From Pseudomonas neuropathica (lineage in GTDB: Bacteria > Pseudomonadota > Gammaproteobacteria > Pseudomonadales > Pseudomonadaceae): a stretch of 64,000 nt of DNA. Below are positions 18,980 to 27,499 of this stretch, piece after piece; the first letter of the stretch is position 1, and every line of letters starts with the position of its first letter. The position numbers and the translations under genes are program-made. The notes beneath the pieces were generated by a model, which saw nothing but the letters and a program-made list of their open reading frames with translations, had not been told where the DNA came from and made no database searches. Location: positions 1 through 64,000 of the forward strand of contig NZ_JACOPX010000008.1 in NCBI RefSeq assembly GCF_015461835.1, given 5' to 3'.

Positions 18980-19408
18980 ATGCAAAAGACAGTCAAAACC
19001 CTGCTGATGTCGACGTTGCTGGCCTCCTCGGTGTATTGCGCCGGAGTCAGTGCGCAAGCTGCCACCCAACCCGCCACAAATACTGTTGCCACCGCCGACA
19101 ATGCAATGATGCTGACCGTGTTTCTGAAACATGATCAGACCCGCCCGCTGAGCGAACTCAAGGCCCAGCTCACACAACAAGGCTTCTACAAGACCTTCCC
19201 CCCCGCCGGGGTCGAAGTGGTGAGCTGGAACATCATGATGGGCATTGGCCAAGTGGTGACCGTACGCTTCCCCGCCTCACGGCTGGCAGAAGTGAACCTC
19301 GCCCTGGAAAACACCGCATGGGGCAGTTACCGAACCGAGTTTTATCCAACCTATGATTTCAAGCCGATTGCCCTCGCAGAACAAACCAAAGCCCAAGCGG
19401 CCCAATGA
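18980..19408 (+). CDS. Secreted hypothetical protein
   Basis: A 142-residue precursor with a signal peptide (1-28, ending SAQA). The mature region is about 114 residues, contains no cysteine, and has a segment predicting an alpha/beta fold (MLTVFLKHDQTRPLSELKAQL, VEVVSWNIMMGIGQVVTVRF). The family is not recognised by name. It shares an operon with the DUF4822-like gene and has a CAGGAG Shine-Dalgarno. Co-export and a joint periplasmic role are plausible but unproven. Confidence 0.75.
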   Translation: MQKTVKTLLMSTLLASSVYCAGVSAQAATQPATNTVATADNAMMLTVFLKHDQTRPLSELKAQLTQQGFYKTFPPAGVEVVSWNIMMGIGQVVTVRFPASRLAEVNLALENTAWGSYRTEFYPTYDFKPIALAEQTKAQAAQ

Positions 19409-19414
19409 TGCCGA

Positions 19415-19440
19415 CAGCACACCGGATCACCGGTGTGCTG
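19415..19440 (+). terminator. Hairpin after the secreted-protein pair
   Basis: CAGCACACCGG and CCGGTGTGCTG form perfect 11-bp arms with an ATCA loop, seven bases after the stop codon. The following sequence (CCTACCCTTGCTTCTT) is only moderately T-rich, so termination efficiency is uncertain. Confidence 0.6.
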
Positions 19441-19579
19441 CCTACCCTTGCTTCTTGCCCGAAGCCGTCCAGAATCAAAGCACCACTGCGCGAATGACAA
19501 CGATTGCCAAGCCGCTGCGGATTCAGCACTCTGAAACGACTTTCGCGACCGACCCGCCGACGTTCACAGGAGCCGCGCA

Positions 19580-20548
19580 ATGCCCGCAACCGTTCTGGTA
19601 CTGGTTGAAACCATCAATGACTATTTGCCGATCCTCGAACATCAGGGTTTTCACCTGATCCTCGCCCCCACGCCGGCCGAGCGTGCGCAAGCCATCGCCA
19701 CTCACGGCAGCCGCATCGATGCAGTGCTGACCCGCGGCCCGCTGGGCCTGACCGCCGATGAAATCACCGCCCTGCCCGCGCTGAAAATCATCACGGTGAT
19801 CGGCGCCGGTTACGAGCAGGTCGACCTGCAAGCCGCCAGTAACCGTGGCATTACCGTCACCAACGGCGCCGGGGTCAATGCCTCGTCGGTGGCCGACCAT
19901 GCGATGGCGATGCTGCTGGCGCTGGTCCGGGATATCCCCCGTTGTGACGCGGCGGTACGCCGCGGTGAATGGCCGAAGATCATGCGCCCGTCGCTGGCCG
20001 GCAAACGCCTGGGGATTCTCGGGCTGGGCGCCGTGGGCATGGCAATAGCCAAACGCGCCCACCTTGGCTTCGACATGGAGATCAACTATCACAGCCGCCA
20101 GGTGCGCAGCGATGTGCCTTACACGTTCTGCTCGACGCCGACCGAACTGGCACGAACTTCGGATTTCCTGATCATTGCCACGCCTGGCGGCATCGGTACA
20201 CAGCATCTGGTGACTCGCCCGGTGCTCGATGCGCTTGGACCGAAAGGCTTTATCGTCAACATCGCCCGCGCCAGTGTGATCGCCACGGCGGATCTGATCA
20301 CGGCGCTTGAGCAACGCAAAATTGCCGGCGCCGCACTGGATGTGTTCGACCACGAGCCGCAAGTGCCGGATGCGCTGAAAACCCTGAGCAATGTGCTACT
20401 GACGCCACACGTCGCCGGCCTGTCACCGGAAGCCACTCAAGGTACCGTGGAGTTGGTGGGCAAAAATCTCGTGGCGTTTTTTTCGGGCGAACCGGTACTG
20501 ACGCCTATTGCCTTGCCACCGAAACTCAACAACCAGCGCGTGCATTGA
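19580..20548 (+). CDS. D-2-hydroxyacid dehydrogenase family protein
   Basis: A 322-residue NAD(P)-dependent oxidoreductase of the D-isomer 2-hydroxyacid dehydrogenase family. It has the Rossmann motif GLGAVG at about 150, the catalytic Arg in VNIARAS, Glu in DVFDHEP and His in LLTPHVAG. These enzymes reduce 2-keto acids such as glyoxylate or hydroxypyruvate; the exact substrate cannot be read. The CAGGAG Shine-Dalgarno supports the ATG. The gene appears single, with 220 bp before the next operon. Confidence 0.88.
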   Translation: MPATVLVLVETINDYLPILEHQGFHLILAPTPAERAQAIATHGSRIDAVLTRGPLGLTADEITALPALKIITVIGAGYEQVDLQAASNRGITVTNGAGVNASSVADHAMAMLLALVRDIPRCDAAVRRGEWPKIMRPSLAGKRLGILGLGAVGMAIAKRAHLGFDMEINYHSRQVRSDVPYTFCSTPTELARTSDFLIIATPGGIGTQHLVTRPVLDALGPKGFIVNIARASVIATADLITALEQRKIAGAALDVFDHEPQVPDALKTLSNVLLTPHVAGLSPEATQGTVELVGKNLVAFFSGEPVLTPIALPPKLNNQRVH

Positions 20549-20768
20549 AGCACGCCGGACGACGTGTCGAGCGCTCGTCCCAGCCCTCCTTTTCGGCCAC
20601 GGCATATCCGCAAAACCTTGGTTCAACGCGACTTTTCGCGCACATTCCCAAAGGTGATTATCGGGCAACACGCTAGCCTATAAGACCGACTCGCGCTTGT
20701 GGCGACCCGAGCGCGCCATTAGATTAACCAATGATGTCTGGCCTCCAAAATAAGCAGAAGGGATAAGC

Positions 20769-21836
20769 ATGGCGCTTACTGACCAGTCCACCCGTATCCG
20801 CTCTGGCGAAGAACTCGATGCCAGCCTGATCGATCCGTACCTCAAGGCGCACATTCCCGGCCTGAGCGGCACTCCTGCGATCAGCCAGTTTCCTGGCGGT
20901 GCGTCGAACCTGACCTACCTGCTGGAATACCCGGAACAGGAATTCGTCCTGCGCCGTCCGCCGTTCGGCCACAAGGCCAAGTCCGCCCACGACATGGGCC
21001 GTGAATTCCGCATCCTCAATCAATTGCGCGACGGTTTTCCGTATTGCCCTAAGGCCTACGTGCACTGCACCGACGAATCGGTGATCGGCGCCGAGTTCTA
21101 CGTCATGGAGCGGGTCAAAGGGATCATCCTGCGCTCGGAGCTGCCGCCGGAGCTGGGCCTTGATTCGGCAAAGACCGAAGCCCTGTGTAAAAGCTTTATC
21201 GACCGCTTCGTCGAACTGCACCGCGTCGACTACAACGCCTGCGGCCTGGGCGATCTGGGCAAACCGGAAGGCTACGTCGCCCGTCAGATCAAAGGCTGGA
21301 GCGAGCGTTACGAAAAAGCCCTGACCCCGGATGCGCCGCATTGGGAAGCAGTGAAAGCCTGGCTCAACGACAAGATGCCGGCCGACCACCCGACCTCAAG
21401 TATCGTCCACAACGACTACCGCTTCGACAACGTCATCCTCGACCCGCACAACCCGATGCAGATCATCGGCGTACTCGACTGGGAACTGACCACGCTCGGC
21501 GACCCGTTAATGGATCTGGGCAACACCCTTGCCTATTGGATTCAGGCGGACGATCCGGCGCCGGTGCAACTGATGCGCCGCCAGCCAAGCCACGCGCCGG
21601 GCATGCTCACCCGCCGCGAGTTCGTCGATTACTACGCCGAACGTTCGGGCATCCAGATCGACAATTTCGACTTTTACTACACCTACGGCCTGTTCCGTCT
21701 GGCCGGCATCGTGCAGCAGATCTACTACCGCTTCTACCACGGCCAGACCCAGGACAAACGCTTCGCGCAGTTCATTCACATGAATAAACTGCTGGAGCAG
21801 ATGAGCTTGCAGGTCATTGCGAAATCGAGCCTCTGA
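20769..21836 (+). CDS. APH-fold phosphotransferase (ACAD10-like kinase domain protein)
   Basis: A 355-residue aminoglycoside-phosphotransferase-fold protein. The catalytic loop HNDYRFDNVILD and the metal-binding GVLDWELTTLGDPLMDLG are intact. Close relatives are the kinase domain of acyl-CoA dehydrogenase 10/11-type systems, which phosphorylate 4-hydroxyacyl-CoAs, so antibiotic resistance is unlikely. It is followed after 22 bp by an SDR gene, a common pseudomonad pairing, and the two are probably co-transcribed. The Shine-Dalgarno is AAGGGA. Confidence 0.85.
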   Translation: MALTDQSTRIRSGEELDASLIDPYLKAHIPGLSGTPAISQFPGGASNLTYLLEYPEQEFVLRRPPFGHKAKSAHDMGREFRILNQLRDGFPYCPKAYVHCTDESVIGAEFYVMERVKGIILRSELPPELGLDSAKTEALCKSFIDRFVELHRVDYNACGLGDLGKPEGYVARQIKGWSERYEKALTPDAPHWEAVKAWLNDKMPADHPTSSIVHNDYRFDNVILDPHNPMQIIGVLDWELTTLGDPLMDLGNTLAYWIQADDPAPVQLMRRQPSHAPGMLTRREFVDYYAERSGIQIDNFDFYYTYGLFRLAGIVQQIYYRFYHGQTQDKRFAQFIHMNKLLEQMSLQVIAKSSL

Positions 21837-21858
21837 CGGCCCACACCCAGGAACCCTT

Positions 21859-22626
21859 ATGTCCAAGACTCAGTTGTTCGACCTCGACGGTAAAATTGCT
21901 TTCGTTTCCGGCGCCAGCCGTGGCATCGGTGAAGCCATCGCCAAACTGCTGGCCCAGCAAGGCGCCCATGTGATCGTGTCGAGCCGCAAGCTCGACGGCT
22001 GCCAGCACGTCGCCGATGCAATCATCGCCGCTGGCGGCAAAGCCACGGCCGTGGCCTGCCACATCGGTGAAATGGAACAGATCAGCCAGGTGTTCGCGGG
22101 GATCAAGGAACAGTTCGGCCGCCTCGATATTCTGGTCAACAACGCTGCGACCAACCCGCAATTCTGCAATGTGCTGGACACCGATCTGAGTGCGTTCCAG
22201 AAAACCGTTGACGTGAACATCCGTGGCTACTTCTTCATGTCGGTCGAAGCCGGCAAGCTGATGCGCGAAAACGGTGGCGGCAGCATCATCAACGTCGCGT
22301 CGATCAACGGCATTTCGCCGGGGATCTTCCAGGGCATCTACTCGGTGACCAAAGCGGCGGTGATCAACATGACCAAGGTCTTCGCCAAGGAGTGCGCGCA
22401 GTTCGGCATCCGCTGCAACGCGCTGCTGCCGGGTTTGACCGACACCAAATTTGCCTCGGCGCTGGTGAAGAATGATGCGATTCTCAAGCAAGCGCTGACG
22501 CAGATCCCGCTCAAACGTGTGGCTGATCCGAGCGAAATGGCCGGCGCGGTGCTGTACCTGGCGAGCGATGCGTCGAGCTACACCACCGGGGTTGCGCTGA
22601 ATGTGGACGGTGGGTTTCTGTCCTGA
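21859..22626 (+). CDS. Short-chain dehydrogenase/reductase
   Basis: A 255-residue classical SDR. The cofactor motif is GASRGIG near residue 18, then NNAA at about 91, the catalytic Ser in VASINGIS, and YSVTK with the Tyr-Lys pair. The glycine-rich ending NVDGGFLS is typical. It probably acts with the upstream kinase-like protein on acyl-CoA or hydroxyacid metabolites. The ATG at 21859 follows CAGGAACC. Confidence 0.88.
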   Translation: MSKTQLFDLDGKIAFVSGASRGIGEAIAKLLAQQGAHVIVSSRKLDGCQHVADAIIAAGGKATAVACHIGEMEQISQVFAGIKEQFGRLDILVNNAATNPQFCNVLDTDLSAFQKTVDVNIRGYFFMSVEAGKLMRENGGGSIINVASINGISPGIFQGIYSVTKAAVINMTKVFAKECAQFGIRCNALLPGLTDTKFASALVKNDAILKQALTQIPLKRVADPSEMAGAVLYLASDASSYTTGVALNVDGGFLS

Positions 22627-22651
22627 TCCCCATTGCAAACACATAATCCCC

Positions 22652-22740
22652 TGTAGAAGTGAGCCTGCTTGCGATAGCGGTGCGTCAGTCAAAATTTATC
22701 TATTTGACACACCGCTATCGCAAGCAGGCTCACTCCTACA
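22652..22740. repeat. REP doublet, variant GAGCCTGCTTGCGA
   Basis: An inverted pair between convergent SDR and TRIC genes. Both halves carry the same C-to-T change in the core (TGCTTGCGATAGC and GCTATCGCAAGCA), showing compensated stem pairing. Confidence 0.88.
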
Positions 22741-22751
22741 AGGGTTGTGTA

Positions 22752-23402
22752 TCAGGCAATGACTTTCGGTAACTGCCAGCCGAAATGCACCGACAGCAAA
22801 CGCAACAGCAAACACGCCGCCCCCGCCAGCAACGCCGCCGCTACCGGCGAAACGCCCAGCCTGCGGCCGATGATCAACACCGCCGCACCGACAAACGCTG
22901 AACTCGCATACAAATCCGCCTGCAACACCACCGGTATCCGCGCCAGCACAATATCGCGTATCACCCCGCCACCGACGCCGGTGATGGTGCCCATCAGCAT
23001 CGCCACAAACGGCGTAATCCCGAAATTCAACGCTTTCTGCGCACCGGCCACGGCAAACAGCGCCAAGCCTGCTGCATCCAGCACAATCAGGGTTGAACCG
23101 GACCAGCCCAGCACCTGCTCATGAAAGGCAAACGCCAGCCCGCCCATGAAAAACGCCAGTGCCGGGTAGCGCCAATCGGCCACGGCATTGGGTGGCGTCG
23201 CACCGATCAACAAGTCACGAGTCACCCCGCCACCGAGGGCGACGATAAACGCAATCACCATCACACCGAGCAAGTCGAGCTGACTGCGCATCGCCGCAAT
23301 AGCGCCTTCCACGGCAAACACCGCAGTGCCGGCCAGGTCGGCCACCAGCACAATCCGCTCAACCCGGGACTGCCGCCCCGCCGGCGCTATTGCGTGACGC
23401 AA
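22752..23402 (-). CDS. TRIC-like/UPF0126 membrane channel protein
   Basis: A 216-residue inner-membrane protein with about seven transmembrane helices. It has two copies of the family signature GGGVTRD/GGGVIRD (about residues 57 and 144), one in each half. This is the repeat architecture of trimeric intracellular cation channel (TRIC) homologues, formerly UPF0126/YicG. Prokaryotic members conduct potassium, or glycine in some reports. Its start codon overlaps the end of the lipoprotein gene by 16 bp, so they are translationally coupled. Confidence 0.85.
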   Translation of the reverse strand: MRHAIAPAGRQSRVERIVLVADLAGTAVFAVEGAIAAMRSQLDLLGVMVIAFIVALGGGVTRDLLIGATPPNAVADWRYPALAFFMGGLAFAFHEQVLGWSGSTLIVLDAAGLALFAVAGAQKALNFGITPFVAMLMGTITGVGGGVIRDIVLARIPVVLQADLYASSAFVGAAVLIIGRRLGVSPVAAALLAGAACLLLRLLSVHFGWQLPKVIA

Positions 23403-23599
23403 CGGGTGGTCGTGATGTGTCGAGTAACCTGGCCGTCGGCGTACACGTCACCGGCGACTTCAGTGTTTTCGAGCACCTGACACGTGCGCTCCGGCGGTGG
23501 CGGCGGCGCTGCCGGTGGAGGGGGTGGAGGACTGGCGCAACCCGCCAACAACACTGTAAAGAAAGCCAACGGCAACACGCGTTTCCCAAGATTGTTCAT
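23387..23599 (-). CDS. Small proline-rich lipoprotein
   Basis: This 70-residue lipoprotein has a lipobox (LLAGC) at about residue 21, then a proline/alanine-rich linker with two runs of five to six prolines, and a short C-terminal domain with two cysteines (TCQVLENTEVAGD, TRCVTQ). It is probably outer-membrane anchored; the position-2 residue after Cys is Ala, not Asp. I chose the ATG at 23599, as the frame upstream to 23665 lacks a signal-compatible start. Function unknown. Confidence 0.72.
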   Translation of the reverse strand: MNNLGKRVLPLAFFTVLLAGCASPPPPPPAAPPPPPERTCQVLENTEVAGDVYADGQVTRHITTTRCVTQ

Positions 23600-24339
23600 A
23601 GGACGACCCGCGACAAATGGAAGAGCAACTCCCGCGACCGAACCGACCACGGAAGACCTGACCACTCATTCTTTATAGCCGAGACACCCGCAAGCGCCAG
23701 TAAATCGGCCGGATCGGAAGGAAGTGGCTGTCGATTTTGCGTTCGGATTCGAGAGGATTGGCAAATTGAAATGTGCTTTGCCTGATAGAGCCTCATCGCG
23801 AGCAGGCTCACTCCTACAATTGAACAGAGTACATCTGGCAGAGATTGGTCGGCTGTCAGGCCGCCTTCGCGAGCAGACTCGCTCCCACAGAACAGCCAAA
23901 GCAAAACAGCGCACACCGCGCATCGCGCATCGCTTGTGCTTCTCACCACTCAACAGGATGAGCGTTAGCTCGGCTGCAGCTCTTGATCTTGCCGTGCTGG
24001 CCCCTTCGGCAGGCTGAGTGGAGGGATTGATCCGGGGGTGGGAGCGCAGCGACCGTTTGGCGAAGCCAAACACAGCGAGAGGAGGTGCAGCGAAGCAAAC
24101 CGTAGGCGCTGCGCCCGGATCGATCCCGGAGCGAAGGAACCCCGAGCCCCAGCGAGCGGGCCGAACGCCGGGGCCCAGCCTTTTGCTTACTTTTCGGCGT
24201 CTGGAAAAGTGAGTCGCTGTAAGAGCGAAACCGCCAGCCGCAGCACCCGCAGAAACGGATATACACCCAACCCCCAAGAGCATGGTCGGCCCAAAGGCCG
24301 CCAAGCCCAAACCGACACCGAAACCGAAACCCAAAAGCC
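23600..24339. other. Gene-poor region with REP halves and a dispersed repeat
   Basis: About 740 bp without a convincing gene. It holds two same-orientation REP halves at 23795-23818 and 23866-23889, then a GC-rich repeat-like block at about 24018-24330. A minus-strand frame runs open across it (to 24334), but it reads through the REP copies and encodes an arginine/serine/glycine-rich low-quality product, so I do not call it. Confidence 0.6.
24018..24330. repeat. Dispersed pseudomonad intergenic repeat (putative)
   Basis: From memory, the segments around GGGAGCGCAGCGACC, CTTTTGCTTACTTTTCGGCG, AAAGTGAGTCGCTGTAAGAG and CAGAAACGGATATACACCCA recur beside many unrelated genes in fluorescens-group genomes. 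This suggests a dispersed non-coding repeat rather than a gene. Only one copy is in this window, so the call rests on recollection. Confidence 0.45.
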
Positions 24340-24597
24340 CTAAGCCAAATCCGGGTCCCGAAACGAACGCAAAGAATTGCTCTCAAGCTCATACCGCAAT
24401 TCTTCAATCAAAGCATCAACCGACTCAGGCGTGCGCAGCGCATCAAGCTTCAGCCCACTGATCACCAGATCCACCTGCCCCGACACCGGGTGATATAGCT
24501 TCACGGTCAGCGAATGATCCCCATCCACCAGACACTCACACGCCAGCGGCGAAAAACTGCGTTCAAGCTGCGTGCGCAACTGCGCAAGATTCATCAT
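24340..24597 (-). CDS. DUF1652 domain protein
   Basis: An 85-residue protein with the DUF1652 pattern: an N-terminal helix LAQLRTQLERSFSPLACEC, then a beta hairpin (SLTVKLYHPVSGQVDLVISG) and a terminal helix (VDALIEELRYELES). It is common in pseudomonads and of unknown function. The ATG at 24597 has AGGA nine bases upstream. The frame extends to 24702, but that part looks non-coding. It lies 137 bp downstream of the PAS-LuxR gene on the same strand. Confidence 0.78.
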   Translation of the reverse strand: MMNLAQLRTQLERSFSPLACECLVDGDHSLTVKLYHPVSGQVDLVISGLKLDALRTPESVDALIEELRYELESNSLRSFRDPDLA

Positions 24598-24733
24598 CAG
24601 ACTGTTCCTATAACGACTGCGAAGGGCCGCGATCCCGAGCCAGAAAAAACTCGTATCGCACCCCGCCAGACTAAGAACAGCCGTCGACCGCCAACACCTC
24701 AATATGCACCTGATGAACTAGTGCATTTGCACC

Positions 24734-26230
24734 TCAGCGCTGACCCTTGGCGCCCCACTCCCCGGAAAACAATCCACGCTCGCGCGCCCAGACAATCGCC
24801 TCACTGCGACTGTGCACATCGAGCTTGGAATACACCGTGGCGACATGATTACGCACCGTGTTCGGCGCCAGTTTCAGCCGCGCCGCGATCTCCTTGTCCG
24901 CCAGCCCTTCGCAGATCAACCCCAACACATCACGCTCACGCGCCGTCAGATCGGTAAACGAAACGCTAGGCAGTTGCGGCGAGTTGACCTTCTTCACATT
25001 CGCCAATTTCTCGATCAACGTACGGCTGAACCAGGAAGCGTCTTTCATCACCTCCTCAATCGCCGCCACCAACTCAAGCTCGGTACGCTTGCGCTCGGTA
25101 ATGTCCATCAACACCAGCAAATAACACGGTGTGTCCTGAATATTCACGGTGTCGGCAGACAGCGCACATTCGAGCAGTTCCGCATCCTTCCTGCGCACCC
25201 GAACATCCACCCGATCGACTCGCCCGTTTTTCGCCAGCGCCGCCAGCAACCGCGTGCGCGCACCGCTGTCATCGATAAAGTCCAGCTGCGGCACGGTTTT
25301 GCCGAGCACGTCGTCGCTGTCATAAGCCATGGTTTCGAGGAACGCCTGATTGACGTCGATCACCTGCTGCTCGTCGGCACTGCAAATCAGGATCGGCACC
25401 GGCGTCAGACGAAACGCTTTGGCAAAACGCTCCTCACTCTGCCGCAACGCCACTTCCGCCTTGTGTCGCAGCTCCATGTCGACAAAGGAGAACAGCATGC
25501 AATCCTCATCGTTGAGCGTCAGCGGCTGGCCGGCCACGATCACCTGCTTGCTGCTGCCATCGGGCAGGCGCAGCTCGGCTTGCATCTGCGGGATGGTCGC
25601 GACATCGCGCAGGCGCTGAATAGCCAGGTCCCGGTGTTCGGCCTGCTCGAAAATGTCGATTTCATAAGAGGACGTGCCAATCACCTGCTCGCGGGTGTAC
25701 CCGGTCATTTCCAGAAACCCCGGATTGACCTTGATGTAACGCAGATCACTGAGCCGGCAGATCACCGCCGGTGCCGGGTTGGCGTTAAACGTCCTCTCGA
25801 AGCGCTGCTCGGCGTTGGCCCAATCGGTGACATCGCTCATGATCAGCACCAGCGACTCCGGCTGCCCTTCGCGGTCCGTGAGAATCATGCTGCGTACGCT
25901 GTGCACCCAGATGCGTTCCGGGTCGTCGGTCGGCGACACTTCGATCAGCACGTCATTGAAACTCTCACAGCGCGCTACCCGGCTGATCGGGTAGTTTTCG
26001 GCGGTGATCGAGTGATTATTGCGATAGCGCAGATTGAATTTCTTGGCGTATTCGTCGGCATTGTGGCCCAGATCGGTGATCCGTTTGACACCGTGCATGG
26101 CCAGCGCGGCTTCGTTGGCCCAAAGAATGCTCTGATCCAGCTCCAACAGGATCACCCCGTCGGACAGCCCGGCGATGATCTGCTGCAACTGGCGGCGGTT
26201 GGTTTCGGTGGTCAGGACTTCCTGGCTCAT
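24734..26230 (-). CDS. Multi-PAS sensor with LuxR-type DNA-binding domain
   Basis: This 498-residue cytoplasmic one-component regulator has three PAS domains (about 12-130, 140-255, 270-390), a short linker, and a C-terminal LuxR/FixJ helix-turn-helix (LTARERDVLGLICEGLADKEIAARLKL and on). There are no transmembrane segments and no kinase domain, so ligand or redox sensing by PAS probably controls DNA binding directly. No cofactor can be named. The target is unknown; neighbours give no clue. Confidence 0.85.
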   Translation of the reverse strand: MSQEVLTTETNRRQLQQIIAGLSDGVILLELDQSILWANEAALAMHGVKRITDLGHNADEYAKKFNLRYRNNHSITAENYPISRVARCESFNDVLIEVSPTDDPERIWVHSVRSMILTDREGQPESLVLIMSDVTDWANAEQRFERTFNANPAPAVICRLSDLRYIKVNPGFLEMTGYTREQVIGTSSYEIDIFEQAEHRDLAIQRLRDVATIPQMQAELRLPDGSSKQVIVAGQPLTLNDEDCMLFSFVDMELRHKAEVALRQSEERFAKAFRLTPVPILICSADEQQVIDVNQAFLETMAYDSDDVLGKTVPQLDFIDDSGARTRLLAALAKNGRVDRVDVRVRRKDAELLECALSADTVNIQDTPCYLLVLMDITERKRTELELVAAIEEVMKDASWFSRTLIEKLANVKKVNSPQLPSVSFTDLTARERDVLGLICEGLADKEIAARLKLAPNTVRNHVATVYSKLDVHSRSEAIVWARERGLFSGEWGAKGQR

Positions 26231-26335
26231 TGGATCTCCACAAGTGATACGGCCATGTGAAGAGTACGACCGCAGCCACCTCTGATCGTGCCGAGCATAA
26301 ATGTTCGCAACGGCACAAATCCCTTTGTAGGCCTT

Positions 26336-26415
26336 CGCCTGCTCGCGATAGCGGTGTGTCAGCCAGCAAAGCCGTTGAATGACACATCACTATCGCGAGC
26401 AGGCGAAGGCCTACA
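26336..26415. repeat. REP doublet, GGCCTTCGCCTGCTCGCGA variant
   Basis: An inverted pair in which the outer stem reads TGTAGGCCTTCGCCTGCTCG instead of the usual GAGTGAGC. Both halves share the change, so the hairpin is preserved. Confidence 0.85.
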
Positions 26416-26521
26416 GGGGATTGCGGTGCATTCGCATACCGATAGTTTGTCGACTAAGGTTAATACCTCATCGGATTGAGCCCCTGCCCGCAACACCCGG
26501 CTCTTGATCAAGGAGAGACTG

Positions 26522-26713
26522 ATGACGTCGCGTCGCAACATCGAACAGACCTACCGCACCTGGTCCAGCCCGATTCTGCTGGAGCTGAAAAAACGTGAAC
26601 ACCAAATGGCGCCGGTCGAGCGTCAGGCCCTTGAGAATGTCCTGGTGGAAAGAAGGTTGCTGGACATCGGCAGTCCTGACGGCGTCGAACGTCGTCGCAA
26701 CAGCGGTGGCTGA
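26522..26713 (+). CDS. Small conserved-looking hypothetical protein
   Basis: A 63-residue, highly charged helical protein (starts MTSRRNIEQTYRTWSSPILLELKKREHQM), without signal peptide or membrane segment. An excellent Shine-Dalgarno, AAGGAGAG, sits six bases before the ATG. The 3' end runs up to a REP copy. No family recognised. The clear ribosome site makes it likely real; the basic, amphipathic composition could suit nucleic-acid or protein binding. Confidence 0.6.
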   Translation: MTSRRNIEQTYRTWSSPILLELKKREHQMAPVERQALENVLVERRLLDIGSPDGVERRRNSGG

Positions 26714-26722
26714 TACTGTGCT

Positions 26723-26814
26723 TTCGCGAGCAGGCTCGCTCCCACAGGGTTTTGGGTTACTCACAAAGCGTGTGTTCACCCGCAATCACTGTGGGAGCGA
26801 GCCTGCTCGCGAAG
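26723..26814. repeat. REP pair, outward-facing arrangement
   Basis: Copies at 26723-26746 and 26790-26814 face in the opposite sense to the other doublets (CGCGA ends outward, CCCACA ends inward). It lies between the small ORF and the beta-propeller gene. Confidence 0.85.
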
Positions 26815-26832
26815 AGGCCGGTGCAGTCACCC

Positions 26833-27468
26833 TCACGACTTGGGCCGACGCACCACCCTCACCCGCCCAGTGTCTCCGCCGCCGCAATAGAAGCGATCAG
26901 CGCCGTCGGCTTCCAGTCCGGAAACACCTTGCCCCGCGGGCATCTTCAGCGACTCGATCACCTTTCCGTCCTGCGGATCGATCCGCCGCAGCTCACTCTC
27001 ATCCGCCTCCCAAGTGCCATGCCACAACCCGCCATCCACCCAGGTCACCCCGGTGACAAACCGGTTCGACTCCAGCGTGCGCAGGATCTCGCCGGTCTGT
27101 GGATCAATCTGATGAATCTTGCGCTCGCGATACTGCCCGACCCATAACGAGCCATCCGCCCAGGCCATGCCTGAATCACCGCCATTGCCCGGGGCCGGGA
27201 TGGTGTGCAGTACGCGCCCCGTGGCGGGGTCGATCTTGTGGATGTGGCGATCGGCAATCTGGTACAGGTGCTGGCCGTCGAACGCAGTGCCGCCGTCGGC
27301 GCCAACCTTGATCGTGCGTACGGTTTCACCGCTGACCGGGTCGAGTGCATTGAGCTGGCCGTCGCTGGCAAACCAGACCTGCTGGCCATCGAAGGTCACG
27401 CCGTGAACGCCTTTGATGTCATCAAAAGGACCGTACTCGCGAAGGATTTCTGCGTTTGCTTGTTTCAT
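26833..27468 (-). CDS. Beta-propeller (Vgb/SMP-30-like) protein
   Basis: A 211-residue cytoplasmic protein made of repeated WD-like blades with the motif (I)DP-x-TG-(E/R) (for example LDPVSGETVRTI, IDPATGRVLHTI, IDPQTGEILRTL, IDPQDGKVIESL). It lacks a signal peptide. Related proteins are annotated as Vgb or glutamine cyclotransferase-like, but no catalytic site is evident. The ATG at 27468 has a strong GAGGAAG ribosome site. It is 31 bp downstream of the winged-helix regulator gene on the same strand. Confidence 0.78.
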   Translation of the reverse strand: MKQANAEILREYGPFDDIKGVHGVTFDGQQVWFASDGQLNALDPVSGETVRTIKVGADGGTAFDGQHLYQIADRHIHKIDPATGRVLHTIPAPGNGGDSGMAWADGSLWVGQYRERKIHQIDPQTGEILRTLESNRFVTGVTWVDGGLWHGTWEADESELRRIDPQDGKVIESLKMPAGQGVSGLEADGADRFYCGGGDTGRVRVVRRPKS

Positions 27469-27499
27469 GGCAACTTCCTCGTGGATGTGTGGGTCCAGC

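Noticed and set aside
20769..21836. Aminoglycoside resistance gene
   Set aside because: The APH fold is present, but length, motifs and the adjacent SDR gene match the ACAD10-like metabolic kinase group.
23666..24334. Minus-strand 222-codon frame
   Set aside because: It runs through REP halves and a dispersed repeat block; composition is low quality and no ribosome site is seen.
24812..26260. Plus-strand 482-codon frame opposite the PAS-LuxR gene
   Set aside because: Shadow of the PAS-LuxR gene; product lacks domains and is histidine/arginine-rich.
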